Assembly: GCF_000321005.1 (NCBI RefSeq)
Contig: NZ_HE578907.1
Location: 870,389-912,656, forward strand
Direction: 5' to 3'
Origin: Anaerococcus senegalensis JC48
GTDB lineage: Bacteria; Bacillota; Clostridia; Tissierellales; Peptoniphilaceae
DNA length: 42,268 bases
Within the stretch, counting starts at the first letter, position 1. Every line of letters begins with the position of its first letter. Below the pieces are notes generated by a model that saw only the letters and a list, made by a program, of their open reading frames with translations, did no database searches and was not told the DNA's origin. Made by a program: the position numbers and the translations under genes. Below are positions 26,679 through 34,560 of the stretch, piece by piece.

Positions 26679-27845
26679 CTAATTGATGTAATTATAGTAC
26701 CACTTAATAGCAATTTTATCTATCTTTTTTCGGTTTTTTCCAAAATATTGATATAAATCTACCTTTTCTCCTCCATTATATAATTTTCTTTTTTTCGAAA
26801 TTTTTCTTTTAATATTTCTGTCAATTTTTTCATCAGATGAAATTATAAACATTGACCAAGTATTTAGATTTTTAAATTTATTATCAATCATTTTTGATAT
26901 TTTTTCCTTATCAAATTTTGACAATCTTTCACCGTATGGTGGATTTGATATAAATACTCCAAAATTATCTTTTAGATTTATTTCCCTAAAATCTTTGTTT
27001 AAAAAAGTAATATCTTCATAAACACCAGCATTTAATGCATTATTTTTTGCAAGATTAATTGCATTTTTTGATATATCCGATCCTAAAATATTTATTTTTT
27101 TATCATAATCTATTTTTTGATAAGATTCTTTTTTTATTTTTTCAAATCTTTTTTTATCAAAAAACTTAAAAGATATAAAATCAAACTCCCTATCAAGACC
27201 TGGTGCTATATTTCTTTCTTTTCTTGCTGCCTCTATCAATATAGTCCCAGATCCACAAAATCCATCAAATAAAAACCTATCGTCTTTATAAAATGATAAA
27301 TCAATCAAGGCTGCTGCCAAATTTTCTCTTATTGGAGCTTTTACACTACCTTCTCTATATCCTCTTTTATGAAGACCATCTCCAGATGTATCAAGACAAA
27401 GTGATACAATATTTTTTTCAATCATCACTTCAATTTTTACTCTAGTTCCAGTTTTTTTAAATGTGGAGATTTTATATTTTCTTTTTAAAGAATTGATAAT
27501 TGCTTTTTCACTTATCGATTGGATTGAAGGTATAGAAAATAGTTTGGATTTGTAAGTTCTTGCATTTACAATAAAGTTATCATCAATATTCAAATAGTCA
27601 AACCAGTCTATTTTATTTATATTTTCAAATAATTGCTCAAATGATTTTGCTTCAAATGAGGAAATTTCCAAAAACACCCTATCAGCTTCTCTTAAATTTA
27701 AATTTAAGTATCCTATATCATCTAGATTTCCATTTAAAATTATTTTTCCATTTAAGACTTTAAAATCTTTATATCCTTCTTCTAATAATTGTCTTTTTAT
27801 TAAGCTTTCTAGACCAAAGCTTGTGGTAATAATTATTTTCTCCAT
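26679..27845 (-). CDS. 23S rRNA/RNA N2-guanine methyltransferase (THUMP + RlmL/YpsC type)
   Basis: A 388-aa SAM-dependent RNA methyltransferase. Residues 45-155 form a ferredoxin-like/THUMP RNA-binding part. The catalytic domain has the SAM loop FDGFCGSG (193-200), the acidic loop GSDISK (255-260) and the active-site motif NPPYGERL (301-308) of N2-G methyltransferases such as RlmL and YpsC. The C-terminal part is Lys-rich (KKIDKIAIKWYY). It is upstream of and translationally coupled to the L,D-transpeptidase. The exact target base cannot be told from sequence alone. Confidence 0.9.
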   Translation of the reverse strand: MEKIIITTSFGLESLIKRQLLEEGYKDFKVLNGKIILNGNLDDIGYLNLNLREADRVFLEISSFEAKSFEQLFENINKIDWFDYLNIDDNFIVNARTYKSKLFSIPSIQSISEKAIINSLKRKYKISTFKKTGTRVKIEVMIEKNIVSLCLDTSGDGLHKRGYREGSVKAPIRENLAAALIDLSFYKDDRFLFDGFCGSGTILIEAARKERNIAPGLDREFDFISFKFFDKKRFEKIKKESYQKIDYDKKINILGSDISKNAINLAKNNALNAGVYEDITFLNKDFREINLKDNFGVFISNPPYGERLSKFDKEKISKMIDNKFKNLNTWSMFIISSDEKIDRNIKRKISKKRKLYNGGEKVDLYQYFGKNRKKIDKIAIKWYYNYIN

Positions 27846-27895
27846 AACAGTTATATTATATCAAATTAAGTACTTTTAAAAAACTTAAATTTATT

Positions 27896-27925
27896 TTGTT
27901 ATTTTTAATCTACTATGGGTATCAT
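27896..27925 (+). promoter_or_regulatory. Candidate promoter of superoxide reductase gene
   Basis: TTGTTA (27896-27901), 18-base spacer, TATCAT (27920-27925), 31 bases before the ATG, with AGGAGG as RBS. No palindromic PerR-type operator is evident around it. Confidence 0.45.
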
Positions 27926-27956
27926 TTTAGTGTAGATAAAAATTTAGGAGGATTTT

Positions 27957-28316
27957 ATGTTATTAACACAAACAGTTCAATCAGGCGATTGGAAAAATGA
28001 AAAACACGTACCAGAATTAGAATATAAAGAACTTGGCGAAGGAAAATATGAAGTTTCTGCTTTTGTAGGAAAAGAAATCGCTCATCCAAATACATTAGAA
28101 CATCATATTTCTTGGATTAAAGTTTTCTTTATTCCAGAAGGTGAAAAATTACCAGTTGAAATAGCAAATTATAATTTCTCAGCTCATGGTGAAAGTGAAC
28201 TTTATACAACTCCAAAAGCTGTTGGTGAATTTAAATCAGATAAAAAAGGTACATTATTTGCACTAAGCTATTGCAATATTCATGGACTTTGGGAAAATTC
28301 TTTAGAAATTAAATAA
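27957..28316 (+). CDS. Superoxide reductase (neelaredoxin type, 1Fe)
   Basis: A 119-aa protein reducing superoxide to hydrogen peroxide in anaerobes. The iron-site ligands are all present: E15 and H17 in NEKHVPE, H43 and H49 in HPNTLEHH, and C106 and H109 in CNIHG. It starts directly at the SOR domain and lacks the N-terminal desulforedoxin Cys4 centre, so it is a single-iron enzyme. Its electron donor is usually rubredoxin. No canonical rubredoxin gene lies in this window; the only rubredoxin-like domain here has no cysteines. It is monocistronic with its own promoter and terminator. Confidence 0.93.
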   Translation: MLLTQTVQSGDWKNEKHVPELEYKELGEGKYEVSAFVGKEIAHPNTLEHHISWIKVFFIPEGEKLPVEIANYNFSAHGESELYTTPKAVGEFKSDKKGTLFALSYCNIHGLWENSLEIK

Positions 28317-28325
28317 TTTTTCAAA

Positions 28326-28361
28326 TAAAAAATGCGAGGATTTTATTTCCTCGCATTTTTG
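28326..28361. terminator. Bidirectional terminator SOR/DegV
   Basis: A 12-bp stem around AATGCGAGGA/TCCTCGCATT with a 7-base loop, preceded by A and followed by T runs, between convergent genes. Confidence 0.85.
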
Positions 28362-28363
28362 TT

Positions 28364-29218
28364 TTAATCAATTGGCAAAAATCCAAATCCAAATAATCCT
28401 GGTCCTGTATTTGCTCCGAGGCTTGGAGCGATTTGTGATGCTAAAAATAGGCTAGATTTTTCTTTAAAATCTTTTAATTTTTCTTCTAAAATTTCAGATC
28501 CTTTTTTGTAGCCACCGTTTGAAATTACCATGTAATATTTATCTATTTTTCCCAAGTACTCACTTGCAAGTTTTTCCATTTCTTTTATAACTTTTTTCTC
28601 TCCCCTACAAGTTTTTACTATATGATATTTTCCATCAAGAGGATCACATACAACAATTGGTTTTATATTTAAAAGTTCTCCAACTTTTCCAAAAGCTTTT
28701 GGAACTCTACCTCCAGCTATTATATATTTAAAAGTATCTAGGGTAAAAAATATTTTAGATTCTTTTTTCTTATCTTCTACCATTTCAACAATTTCTTTAA
28801 ATTCGTATCCTTTTTTTATTAAGTCTTTAGCATAAATTGCAAGAAGTCCAGTAGTTAAAGCTACAGATTGAGAATCAATAACTTCAATTTCTAAATCATT
28901 ATATTCAATTTGAGAGCATAAATTATAAAAACCAGTGAAATTTTTTGAAATAGTAATTATTAATAATTTTTCAAATCCATCATTTTTAATTTGATCAAAT
29001 TTTTCTTTTAATTCTCCAGGTGATGGTATTGATGTTTTTGGTAATTTTTCGTTCTTTTTTATCCAATTATAAAATTTATCAGGCTTTAATTCTACCTGTT
29101 CTTTGTAAAATTCTCCATCTAAATTCACATAAAATGGCATTAAATATATGCCAAACTCTTTTGATTTTTCTAGATCTATATCCGATCCAGAATCTACTAA
29201 TACAGCTATTTTTTCCAT
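28364..29218 (-). CDS. DegV family fatty-acid-binding protein
   Basis: A 284-aa member of the DegV family (FakB-like), cytoplasmic proteins that bind a fatty acid and present it to a fatty-acid kinase for phosphorylation. The family start VLVDSGSDIDLE, the loop TSIPSPGELKEKF, the SxxxTGFY segment (SKNFTGFYNL), GGRVPKAFGKVGELLNIKP and the C-terminal GANTGPGLFGFG are all present. It starts 5 bases after the MBL-fold gene. A second DegV lies at 38250-39116. Which fatty acid each prefers cannot be seen from sequence. Confidence 0.9.
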   Translation of the reverse strand: MEKIAVLVDSGSDIDLEKSKEFGIYLMPFYVNLDGEFYKEQVELKPDKFYNWIKKNEKLPKTSIPSPGELKEKFDQIKNDGFEKLLIITISKNFTGFYNLCSQIEYNDLEIEVIDSQSVALTTGLLAIYAKDLIKKGYEFKEIVEMVEDKKKESKIFFTLDTFKYIIAGGRVPKAFGKVGELLNIKPIVVCDPLDGKYHIVKTCRGEKKVIKEMEKLASEYLGKIDKYYMVISNGGYKKGSEILEEKLKDFKEKSSLFLASQIAPSLGANTGPGLFGFGFLPID

Positions 29219-29223
29219 CTTAT

Positions 29224-29997
29224 TTAATCCTTTATATCTACAATAATTTTTTGACCTGAATCTATTATCGGTCTAAATACAGTATCTTTTAATTCAACTT
29301 CTCTTTTAAATTTTTGGCTAATTTTTTCATGATCTCCACTGTGAATTGGAAACATTAATTGAGGCTTTACAGTATCTGCAAAAATTTTTGGTCCCTTATA
29401 ATAATTATTTTCCAACCTATAATCAACAGGGAAAAATGCAATATCTATATTATTATTTTTAATTTTTTTTATTTGGTCGATAAATGCATAATACTCTTTT
29501 TTTAGGTTTTTGTCATCATAATCTGGCCAAGCCCAATAATTTAAATCTCCAGCATGAAAAATATTTATTCCAGAAATATTTAAAAGAATTGATATACCTT
29601 CGTCAGTAGAACCAAAAGTTTTTATTTTTATATTTTCATTTTTTATTCTTATTTCAAAAAATTGATCTGGATCTACCAAATATACATTTTTAGCATTATA
29701 TAGATATTTCAATTGGTCTATGCCAAGTTTATTATCTTTTATATAAATAATATTATCATCATTTTCTAAATGAGCAATATCACTTGACAATATATATGTG
29801 TAATTTTTCATGTTAGGAATTTTTAAAATTTCCGAAGTGTAATGATCTGAATGGCCATGACTTGCCACAAATATCACTTTTTTATCTTCAGGAATATTTA
29901 AAACTCCCTTATAATAATCAAATATAATAAAATAATCCCCTATTTCAACACTATAGCAGGAATGATAAATATAAGTTATTATAATTTTTTCAATCAT
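29224..29997 (-). CDS. MBL-fold metal-dependent hydrolase (UPF0173-like)
   Basis: A 257-aa metallo-beta-lactamase-fold protein. Metal-ligand motifs are HGHSDH (47-52), FHAGD with H148 and D151, and IHSGDH with H219. The compact size and ISGINIFHAGDLN resemble the UlaG/UPF0173 group of cytoplasmic hydrolases. The substrate is unknown. It is first in a pair with degV. The ATG lies 7 bases after GGAG. It is divergent from ybaK across about 100 bases. Confidence 0.82.
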   Translation of the reverse strand: MIEKIIITYIYHSCYSVEIGDYFIIFDYYKGVLNIPEDKKVIFVASHGHSDHYTSEILKIPNMKNYTYILSSDIAHLENDDNIIYIKDNKLGIDQLKYLYNAKNVYLVDPDQFFEIRIKNENIKIKTFGSTDEGISILLNISGINIFHAGDLNYWAWPDYDDKNLKKEYYAFIDQIKKIKNNNIDIAFFPVDYRLENNYYKGPKIFADTVKPQLMFPIHSGDHEKISQKFKREVELKDTVFRPIIDSGQKIIVDIKD

Positions 29998-30099
29998 CTA
30001 TTTACTCCTATTTTCTTATAAATTAAGTATACCCAAAATAAGTCATTTTTAATGAATTTTTAAATTTTTCTGGTAATATAAAAAAAGAAGGGAGCAGAC

Positions 30100-30576
30100 A
30101 TGGGAAAAATAAAAACTAATGCAATGAGAATTTTGGAAAATAATAATATAGATTATGACGAGATTGAATATGATTTAGGTGGAGAATTTAAATCAGCAGT
30201 TGATGCTGGAAAAAAATCTCACGTAAATTTAGATATAATGTATAAAACTATTGCAACTATTTCAAAAGATAATGATATTATAATTTATTTACTAAGAAGT
30301 TACGATACTATTGATATGAAAAAGGCTGCAAAAGTTGCAAAAGTTAAAAGTATTTCTATTCTTCCAACAAAAAATTTAAAATCAAAAGTAGGATACCAAA
30401 GAGGTGAAACAACTCCTCTTGCAATGAAAAAAGATTATCCAGTTTTTATTGATGACAGTGCAAAAGAATTGGAAAAGATGATTGTATCTGGTGGAAAATG
30501 TGGAGTAAGTTTAAAGTTAAATCCAAAGGACTTAGCCAAAGTAGTAAATGCTAAATTTGAAAATATAAGACAATGA
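30100..30576 (+). CDS. ybaK: Cys-tRNA(Pro)/Cys-tRNA(Cys) deacylase YbaK/EbsC
   Basis: A 158-aa YbaK-family trans-editing factor that hydrolyses cysteine mis-attached to tRNA-Pro. KTNAMRILE at the start, the conserved Lys in MYKTIAT, VAKVKSISILPTKNLKSKVGYQRG and GGKCGVSLKL match the family closely. The RBS GGGAG lies 8 bases before ATG. A possible extended -10 (TGGTAATAT, 30071-30079) precedes it. It overlaps the downstream unknown gene by 4 bases. Confidence 0.93.
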   Translation: MGKIKTNAMRILENNNIDYDEIEYDLGGEFKSAVDAGKKSHVNLDIMYKTIATISKDNDIIIYLLRSYDTIDMKKAAKVAKVKSISILPTKNLKSKVGYQRGETTPLAMKKDYPVFIDDSAKELEKMIVSGGKCGVSLKLNPKDLAKVVNAKFENIRQ

Positions 30577-31277
30577 TTTTAAAAATTATTAAAAACAAAA
30601 AAATTTATTCTTACCAATATAAGGATGTATTTGACCTAGATTTTAAATTAAAAAACAGAGATTTTTATAAATTAGAAAATACAAATGATGTAGATAAAGT
30701 TATTATTAGTATAAATAATGATAAAAATTTTGAAAGTCTTAGACTTTTAGTGATTTTATCACCTATTTTTATTACAATCTTCGACAATTCTACTTCTCTT
30801 GAATTTTTTAAAAAAAATTTAGAGGAATCTAATTTTGAATATGGACTTTATTCTAATTTTTTTGAAGATTTTTCAAAAGATGCTTATTTCGAATTTTATA
30901 GAAAAAATGAAAAAAAAGAAGATATAATTTTAAATGAAAATAATGAGATTAATTTCACTATAAATCTTGTTGAAGATAAGTACATTTTATCTTTAGTTTC
31001 ACTTATTGAAGTTATTTTTTCAAAATATAATAGGAAAAATTTAATAGAATACTTTGAAGAAATTAGAAATAATATTGTAATAAACGGAAGAAGATCTATC
31101 ATAGCTAATGATATTTACGCTTTTTATTTATCAAAATATTTAGTAAATTGGGCATTAGATCTTATGAAAATTGCAAAATACAAGGATAAGGATAGGTTTA
31201 TATATATAAAAGAAATTTACAAATTAACAAACAATTTAAAAAGACCAATTAAAAAAAGTGGTGTTTCAGAAAATTAA
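30573..31277 (+). CDS. Unknown protein, co-translated with ybaK
   Basis: A 234-aa protein I do not recognise. It has no signal peptide. A hydrophobic stretch around residues 55-70 (LRLLVILSPIFITIF) may be buried or membrane-associated. The C-terminal half (about 130-230) looks helical, with IEVIFSKYNRKNLIEYFEEI and YLSKYLVNWALDLMKIAKY, and carries many Lys and Arg. It overlaps ybaK by 4 bases (ATGA type), so it is coupled to it. Its last codons lie inside the terminator stem, so the C-terminal sequence is constrained by RNA structure. Confidence 0.75.
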   Translation: MILKIIKNKKIYSYQYKDVFDLDFKLKNRDFYKLENTNDVDKVIISINNDKNFESLRLLVILSPIFITIFDNSTSLEFFKKNLEESNFEYGLYSNFFEDFSKDAYFEFYRKNEKKEDIILNENNEINFTINLVEDKYILSLVSLIEVIFSKYNRKNLIEYFEEIRNNIVINGRRSIIANDIYAFYLSKYLVNWALDLMKIAKYKDKDRFIYIKEIYKLTNNLKRPIKKSGVSEN

Positions 31278-31302
31278 ATTTTTCTCTAGCACCACTTTTT
31301 AA
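31252..31302. terminator. Terminator overlapping the end of the unknown gene
   Basis: An 11-bp stem AAAAAGTGGTG (31253-31263)/CACCACTTTTT (31290-31300) encloses a 26-base loop with a further weak stem. The stop codon (31275-31277) is inside the loop. A and T runs on both sides allow use by the aldolase operon from the other strand. Confidence 0.7.
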
Positions 31303-31392
31303 TCTTTAAGAGGGTAATAATTTTTTATCAAGCCATATTATAACTAAAGATAAGCTTATACATTTTTAAATTTTTAGAAATTTAGTAGAATA

Positions 31393-32229
31393 TTAAGATA
31401 ATTTTATTACATTTGACCTATGCTCAACTATATTAACTATTGATTCATTTGCATTCTTTAATAAATTTCTTAAAGATGTTGTTGGTTTAGCTGATGGAAA
31501 GTCGTTAACTATATTTTCAATATAGTTTTTATTTAGTTCAGTTCCAACATTGAATTTCATCATTCCTTTTTCAGCGCACTTATGAAAATCTTCATCTGAT
31601 ACTCCTGTACCTCCATGTAATACCATTCCCACATCTGACAATTCATTTGTAAGTGTATCAAGTAATTCGAAGTTTATTTTAGCTTTTCCATTATATAAAC
31701 CATGAACAGTACCTATTGCTACTGCTAATGCATCTATTCCTGTTTCTTTTACAAATCTTACAGCATCTTCAGCTTTAGTATAAATAATTGAATTTACTTT
31801 TTCTTCAATTCCATCTTCTGAACCACCTATGCTACCGATTTCACCTTCTACACTAACACCTCTAGCGTGTGCATATTCAACTACTTCTTTAGTATTTTTT
31901 ATGTTTTCTTCAAAAGGCAATGAAGATCCATCATACATAACGCTGTTATAACCAGCATCTATTGCTTCTTTAATAAAATCAATATCTTTACAATGATCTA
32001 AATGAACACATAAATCTATATCTTTAGCAAATAAATTTGCTGTTGCTACTATCCAATCAAGTCCTATATATTCAGCAGATCCTTTGGATGTTTGAATTAT
32101 CACTGGACTATTAGTTTTTTTAGCTCCTTCTACAATGTATGGAAACATCTCCATACAATGTAGGTTGAAAGCTCCTATTCCTCTTTTTCCTCTATATTTT
32201 TTGAATAATTCACTTAAATTTAAATACAT
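31393..32229 (-). CDS. Class II fructose-bisphosphate aldolase family (ketose-phosphate aldolase)
   Basis: A 278-aa class II (zinc-dependent) aldolase. Zinc ligands and active-site residues are visible: D78-H79 in HLDHCKD, E130 in EGEIGSIGG, H176 in GTVHG and H205 in LHGGTGV. Family members cleave fructose-, tagatose- or related ketose-phosphates; sequence alone does not decide which. It is last in the PTS operon, and its ATG shares one base with the stop codon of the 99-aa gene. It most likely splits the phosphorylated sugar imported by this PTS rather than acting as the glycolytic aldolase. Confidence 0.88.
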   Translation of the reverse strand: MYLNLSELFKKYRGKRGIGAFNLHCMEMFPYIVEGAKKTNSPVIIQTSKGSAEYIGLDWIVATANLFAKDIDLCVHLDHCKDIDFIKEAIDAGYNSVMYDGSSLPFEENIKNTKEVVEYAHARGVSVEGEIGSIGGSEDGIEEKVNSIIYTKAEDAVRFVKETGIDALAVAIGTVHGLYNGKAKINFELLDTLTNELSDVGMVLHGGTGVSDEDFHKCAEKGMMKFNVGTELNKNYIENIVNDFPSAKPTTSLRNLLKNANESIVNIVEHRSNVIKLS

Positions 32230-32528
32230 TATCTTCCCCTTACTATATCTTTAGATTTTTTCATTAATGCATCTATTCTGTCTAAATTGAATTTTATCTT
32301 GTCATCTTCTCCATTAGATCTCGCTTCGCTTAATTCCTTGTTATACAATTCCATTAAATAAGTATAAACTCTACCTAATTTTTTATGTTCTTCTATATAA
32401 TTTTCTAGTTTGCTAATTGCTGTTTTTATTTCACCTTTTTCAACTAAAGCTTTGCAATCATCTAATAAAGTCTTTTCAAAACTAGTTTTATTCTCTTTTC
32501 TCTTTTTATTAAAAAACATATTAAACAC
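32229..32528 (-). CDS. Small helical (TPR-like) protein in PTS operon
   Basis: A 99-aa protein I cannot assign. After a Lys/Phe-rich N-terminus it is predicted all-helical: LLDDCKALVEKGEIKTAISKLENYIEE, then KLGRVYTYLMELYNKELSEA and a third basic helix. The spacing is reminiscent of a pair of TPR-type hairpins. It overlaps the EIIC gene by 8 bases and the aldolase start by 1, so it is translated with both. It is probably a specific accessory of this sugar system, perhaps a scaffold or regulator. The ATG at 32528 is inside the EIIC 3' end. Confidence 0.75.
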   Translation of the reverse strand: MFNMFFNKKRKENKTSFEKTLLDDCKALVEKGEIKTAISKLENYIEEHKKLGRVYTYLMELYNKELSEARSNGEDDKIKFNLDRIDALMKKSKDIVRGR

Positions 32529-33807
32529 CTAACAATCCTACAATTGGTTTAATTATCCAAGCATATAATAATGCTGCTGCAACTGTATCCACATCTGTAG
32601 CTGTTGCATTTATGAATCCCATTGAATTAAAAATCATAACTAATAATGCTGGTAAAAATGTGATGAATAAACCATGTGCTATACCACCAATAATTGTTCC
32701 TCTTACACCACCTGTTTCGTTACAGAAGATTCCAGCTGTACCACCAGCAAAGAAGTTTGAAAGCATTCCTGGTAAAAGCATTGCTAATCCTATTTTTGGG
32801 AAGAATAACATACCAATAACTGTACCTATTGTTGTTGAAACAAATCCTAATGTTACTGCGTTTGGTGCATAAGGAAATAATACTGGACAATCCAAAGCTG
32901 GTTTAGCATCTGGAACTATTTTAAGAGCAATTCCTCTAAATGCTGGTACTATTTCACCTAATAATAATCTAACACCTGCTAGTAATACGTATACACCTAC
33001 TACAAATTGCATACCTTGTGTAAATGCATAAACTATATAATTTAAGTTACCTGTTCTTTCTGCTACCACCTCTGGGCCTGCAAATATTGCTGTTATAATA
33101 AATAGTATTATCATAACAAAGCCTACAGATAAGTAAGTATCATTTAAGAAAGATAATGATGATGGTAAATCTATATCTTCAGTTGAATTTTCTTTATTAC
33201 CTGTTATTTTTGAAATTAGTGCTGCAAATAAATATCCAATTGTACAGAAATGTCCTAATGCTATGTCATCACTACCAGTTATTCTTCTTACAATTGGTTG
33301 TGCAACTGCTGGCATTGCTACTGCAAAAATACCACCGATTACAGATCCAATAATAATATTAGGAACTAAACCTAAACCAGCATCTGCCCCAAATACAATT
33401 ACCATTGTAGCCATCCAAAGAATAGCTTGTCCTGTTAAAAATATATATTTCCATTTAGTAAGTCTAGCTATTATTATATTTACTAAGAATATTCCTAAAA
33501 ATGCGAAAGCAATTTGGTTACCGAGTCCAAGTTCATTCATAGCTTGACCATTTACTGCTTCAATTGATGGAACAATTCCTTGCATTCCAAATCCAGCTGT
33601 AAAAATTTCACCAAAGTATACTAACACATTTACTATAATTGATGAACCTGCTGATAAAACTAAGTATCCTAACATGGTTTTAAAAGTACCAGATACTATG
33701 TCACCAAAATTTTTCTTCTGTGCCAATAATCCTATAAAAGCTATTAAACCTATAGTTATAAAAGCTTGTGTTAAAATATTATTAATAATAAAATTTAATA
33801 CTGCCAT
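32521..33807 (-). CDS. PTS EIIC, ascorbate/SgaT-UlaA family
   Basis: A 428-aa integral membrane permease of the SgaT/UlaA (PTS-AG) superfamily, with about ten membrane segments. Features include FGDIVSGTFKTMLGYLVLSAGSS near the start, the repeat-like LGHFCTIGYLFAALI, and the Gly-rich loop FFAGGTAGIFCNETGGVRG. It carries the sugar across the membrane and receives phosphate from EIIB. It is somewhat shorter than typical UlaA (about 465 aa). L-ascorbate is the best-known substrate of the family, but other members move other sugars. No ascorbate-pathway genes (ulaD, ulaE, ulaF, ulaG) are here, so the substrate is probably different. Confidence 0.9.
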   Translation of the reverse strand: MAVLNFIINNILTQAFITIGLIAFIGLLAQKKNFGDIVSGTFKTMLGYLVLSAGSSIIVNVLVYFGEIFTAGFGMQGIVPSIEAVNGQAMNELGLGNQIAFAFLGIFLVNIIIARLTKWKYIFLTGQAILWMATMVIVFGADAGLGLVPNIIIGSVIGGIFAVAMPAVAQPIVRRITGSDDIALGHFCTIGYLFAALISKITGNKENSTEDIDLPSSLSFLNDTYLSVGFVMIILFIITAIFAGPEVVAERTGNLNYIVYAFTQGMQFVVGVYVLLAGVRLLLGEIVPAFRGIALKIVPDAKPALDCPVLFPYAPNAVTLGFVSTTIGTVIGMLFFPKIGLAMLLPGMLSNFFAGGTAGIFCNETGGVRGTIIGGIAHGLFITFLPALLVMIFNSMGFINATATDVDTVAAALLYAWIIKPIVGLLGV

Positions 33808-33816
33808 AAATTCCTC

Positions 33817-34104
33817 CTATAAAACCCCCATCTCATCTAGAACAGGTTCTAATTTTTCTCTAATTTCTTTTTTATCAATCAACTTATTAAGATAAATAAC
33901 TCTTGTATCTAGATTGTATTTATCCATTTGGTTTTTAAAATTAGAAGCAAGCATTAGTATATCTGCTCTTGTTCCTGCTGCTGAAGAAATATCGCTATGG
34001 TCAACTTTTGCATCAACTCCTAAATCCTTCAACACGCTCTCTACTGACATTTGGCAAGCAAAGCTACTGCCTAGACCTGCACCACATACAACTAAAATAT
34101 TCAT
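33817..34104 (-). CDS. PTS EIIB, lactate/ascorbate type
   Basis: A 95-aa EIIB. The phospho-accepting Cys7 lies in VVCGAGLGSSFACQ, the P-loop-like signature of SgaB/UlaB proteins. Residues 30-95 include HSDISSAAGTRADILMLAS, which fits the small alpha/beta fold. It passes phosphate from EIIA to the sugar held by EIIC. Its ATG overlaps the EIIA stop by one base, and EIIC follows after 9 bases. Confidence 0.92.
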   Translation of the reverse strand: MNILVVCGAGLGSSFACQMSVESVLKDLGVDAKVDHSDISSAAGTRADILMLASNFKNQMDKYNLDTRVIYLNKLIDKKEIREKLEPVLDEMGVL

Positions 34105-34556
34105 TACTCATCCTCCCTTATTAATGAATTTAAATATGTAAGCTTATCTTTTTTTGATAAGTTTAAGAAATAATTTAATTTATCAACTAACCCTTTTTCA
34201 ATAATGTTTATAATCTTTTTCAACATATCTAAATGGTTCTTATTATCTATTGCTGTAAATCCAATTAATACTTTAATCGAATCCTGTTTATTATCGTCAA
34301 AATATATATCATTTTTTATAGTTATAATAGAACATCCTATCTTTAAAGCCCCATTTTCTGGTCTTGTATGAGGTATTACTACATTTGGACTAATCATGAT
34401 ATACGATCCATAATTTTTCACATCTTTTATAATGTTATATTTATAATCTTCATTTGCATAACCTGATATTTCTAGTAAACGACCAGTTTCAAGGATTGCC
34501 TCTTTCCAGTCTTTAACTTCAATATCAAATTTTGTATTCTTATCTGTAATTTCCAA
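34104..34556 (-). CDS. PTS EIIA, fructose/mannitol/ascorbate (EIIA-2) type
   Basis: A 150-aa EIIA-2 domain protein. The phospho-His is H63 in VIPHTRPENG, the classic signature. The C-terminal helix region (LKKIINIIEKGLVDKLNYFLNL) fits the family. It accepts phosphate from HPr and donates it to EIIB. It lies 4 bases after the regulator gene. The same EIIA-type domain is also fused to the regulator, allowing the regulator to sense PTS flux. Confidence 0.9.
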   Translation of the reverse strand: MEITDKNTKFDIEVKDWKEAILETGRLLEISGYANEDYKYNIIKDVKNYGSYIMISPNVVIPHTRPENGALKIGCSIITIKNDIYFDDNKQDSIKVLIGFTAIDNKNHLDMLKKIINIIEKGLVDKLNYFLNLSKKDKLTYLNSLIREDE

Positions 34557-34560
34557 ATAA

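Noticed and set aside
32521-34556. Ascorbate (ula) utilisation operon
   Set aside because: EIIA, EIIB and EIIC belong to the ascorbate-type family, but none of the ula catabolic enzymes is present and an aldolase and kinase are, so an ascorbate label is not supported.
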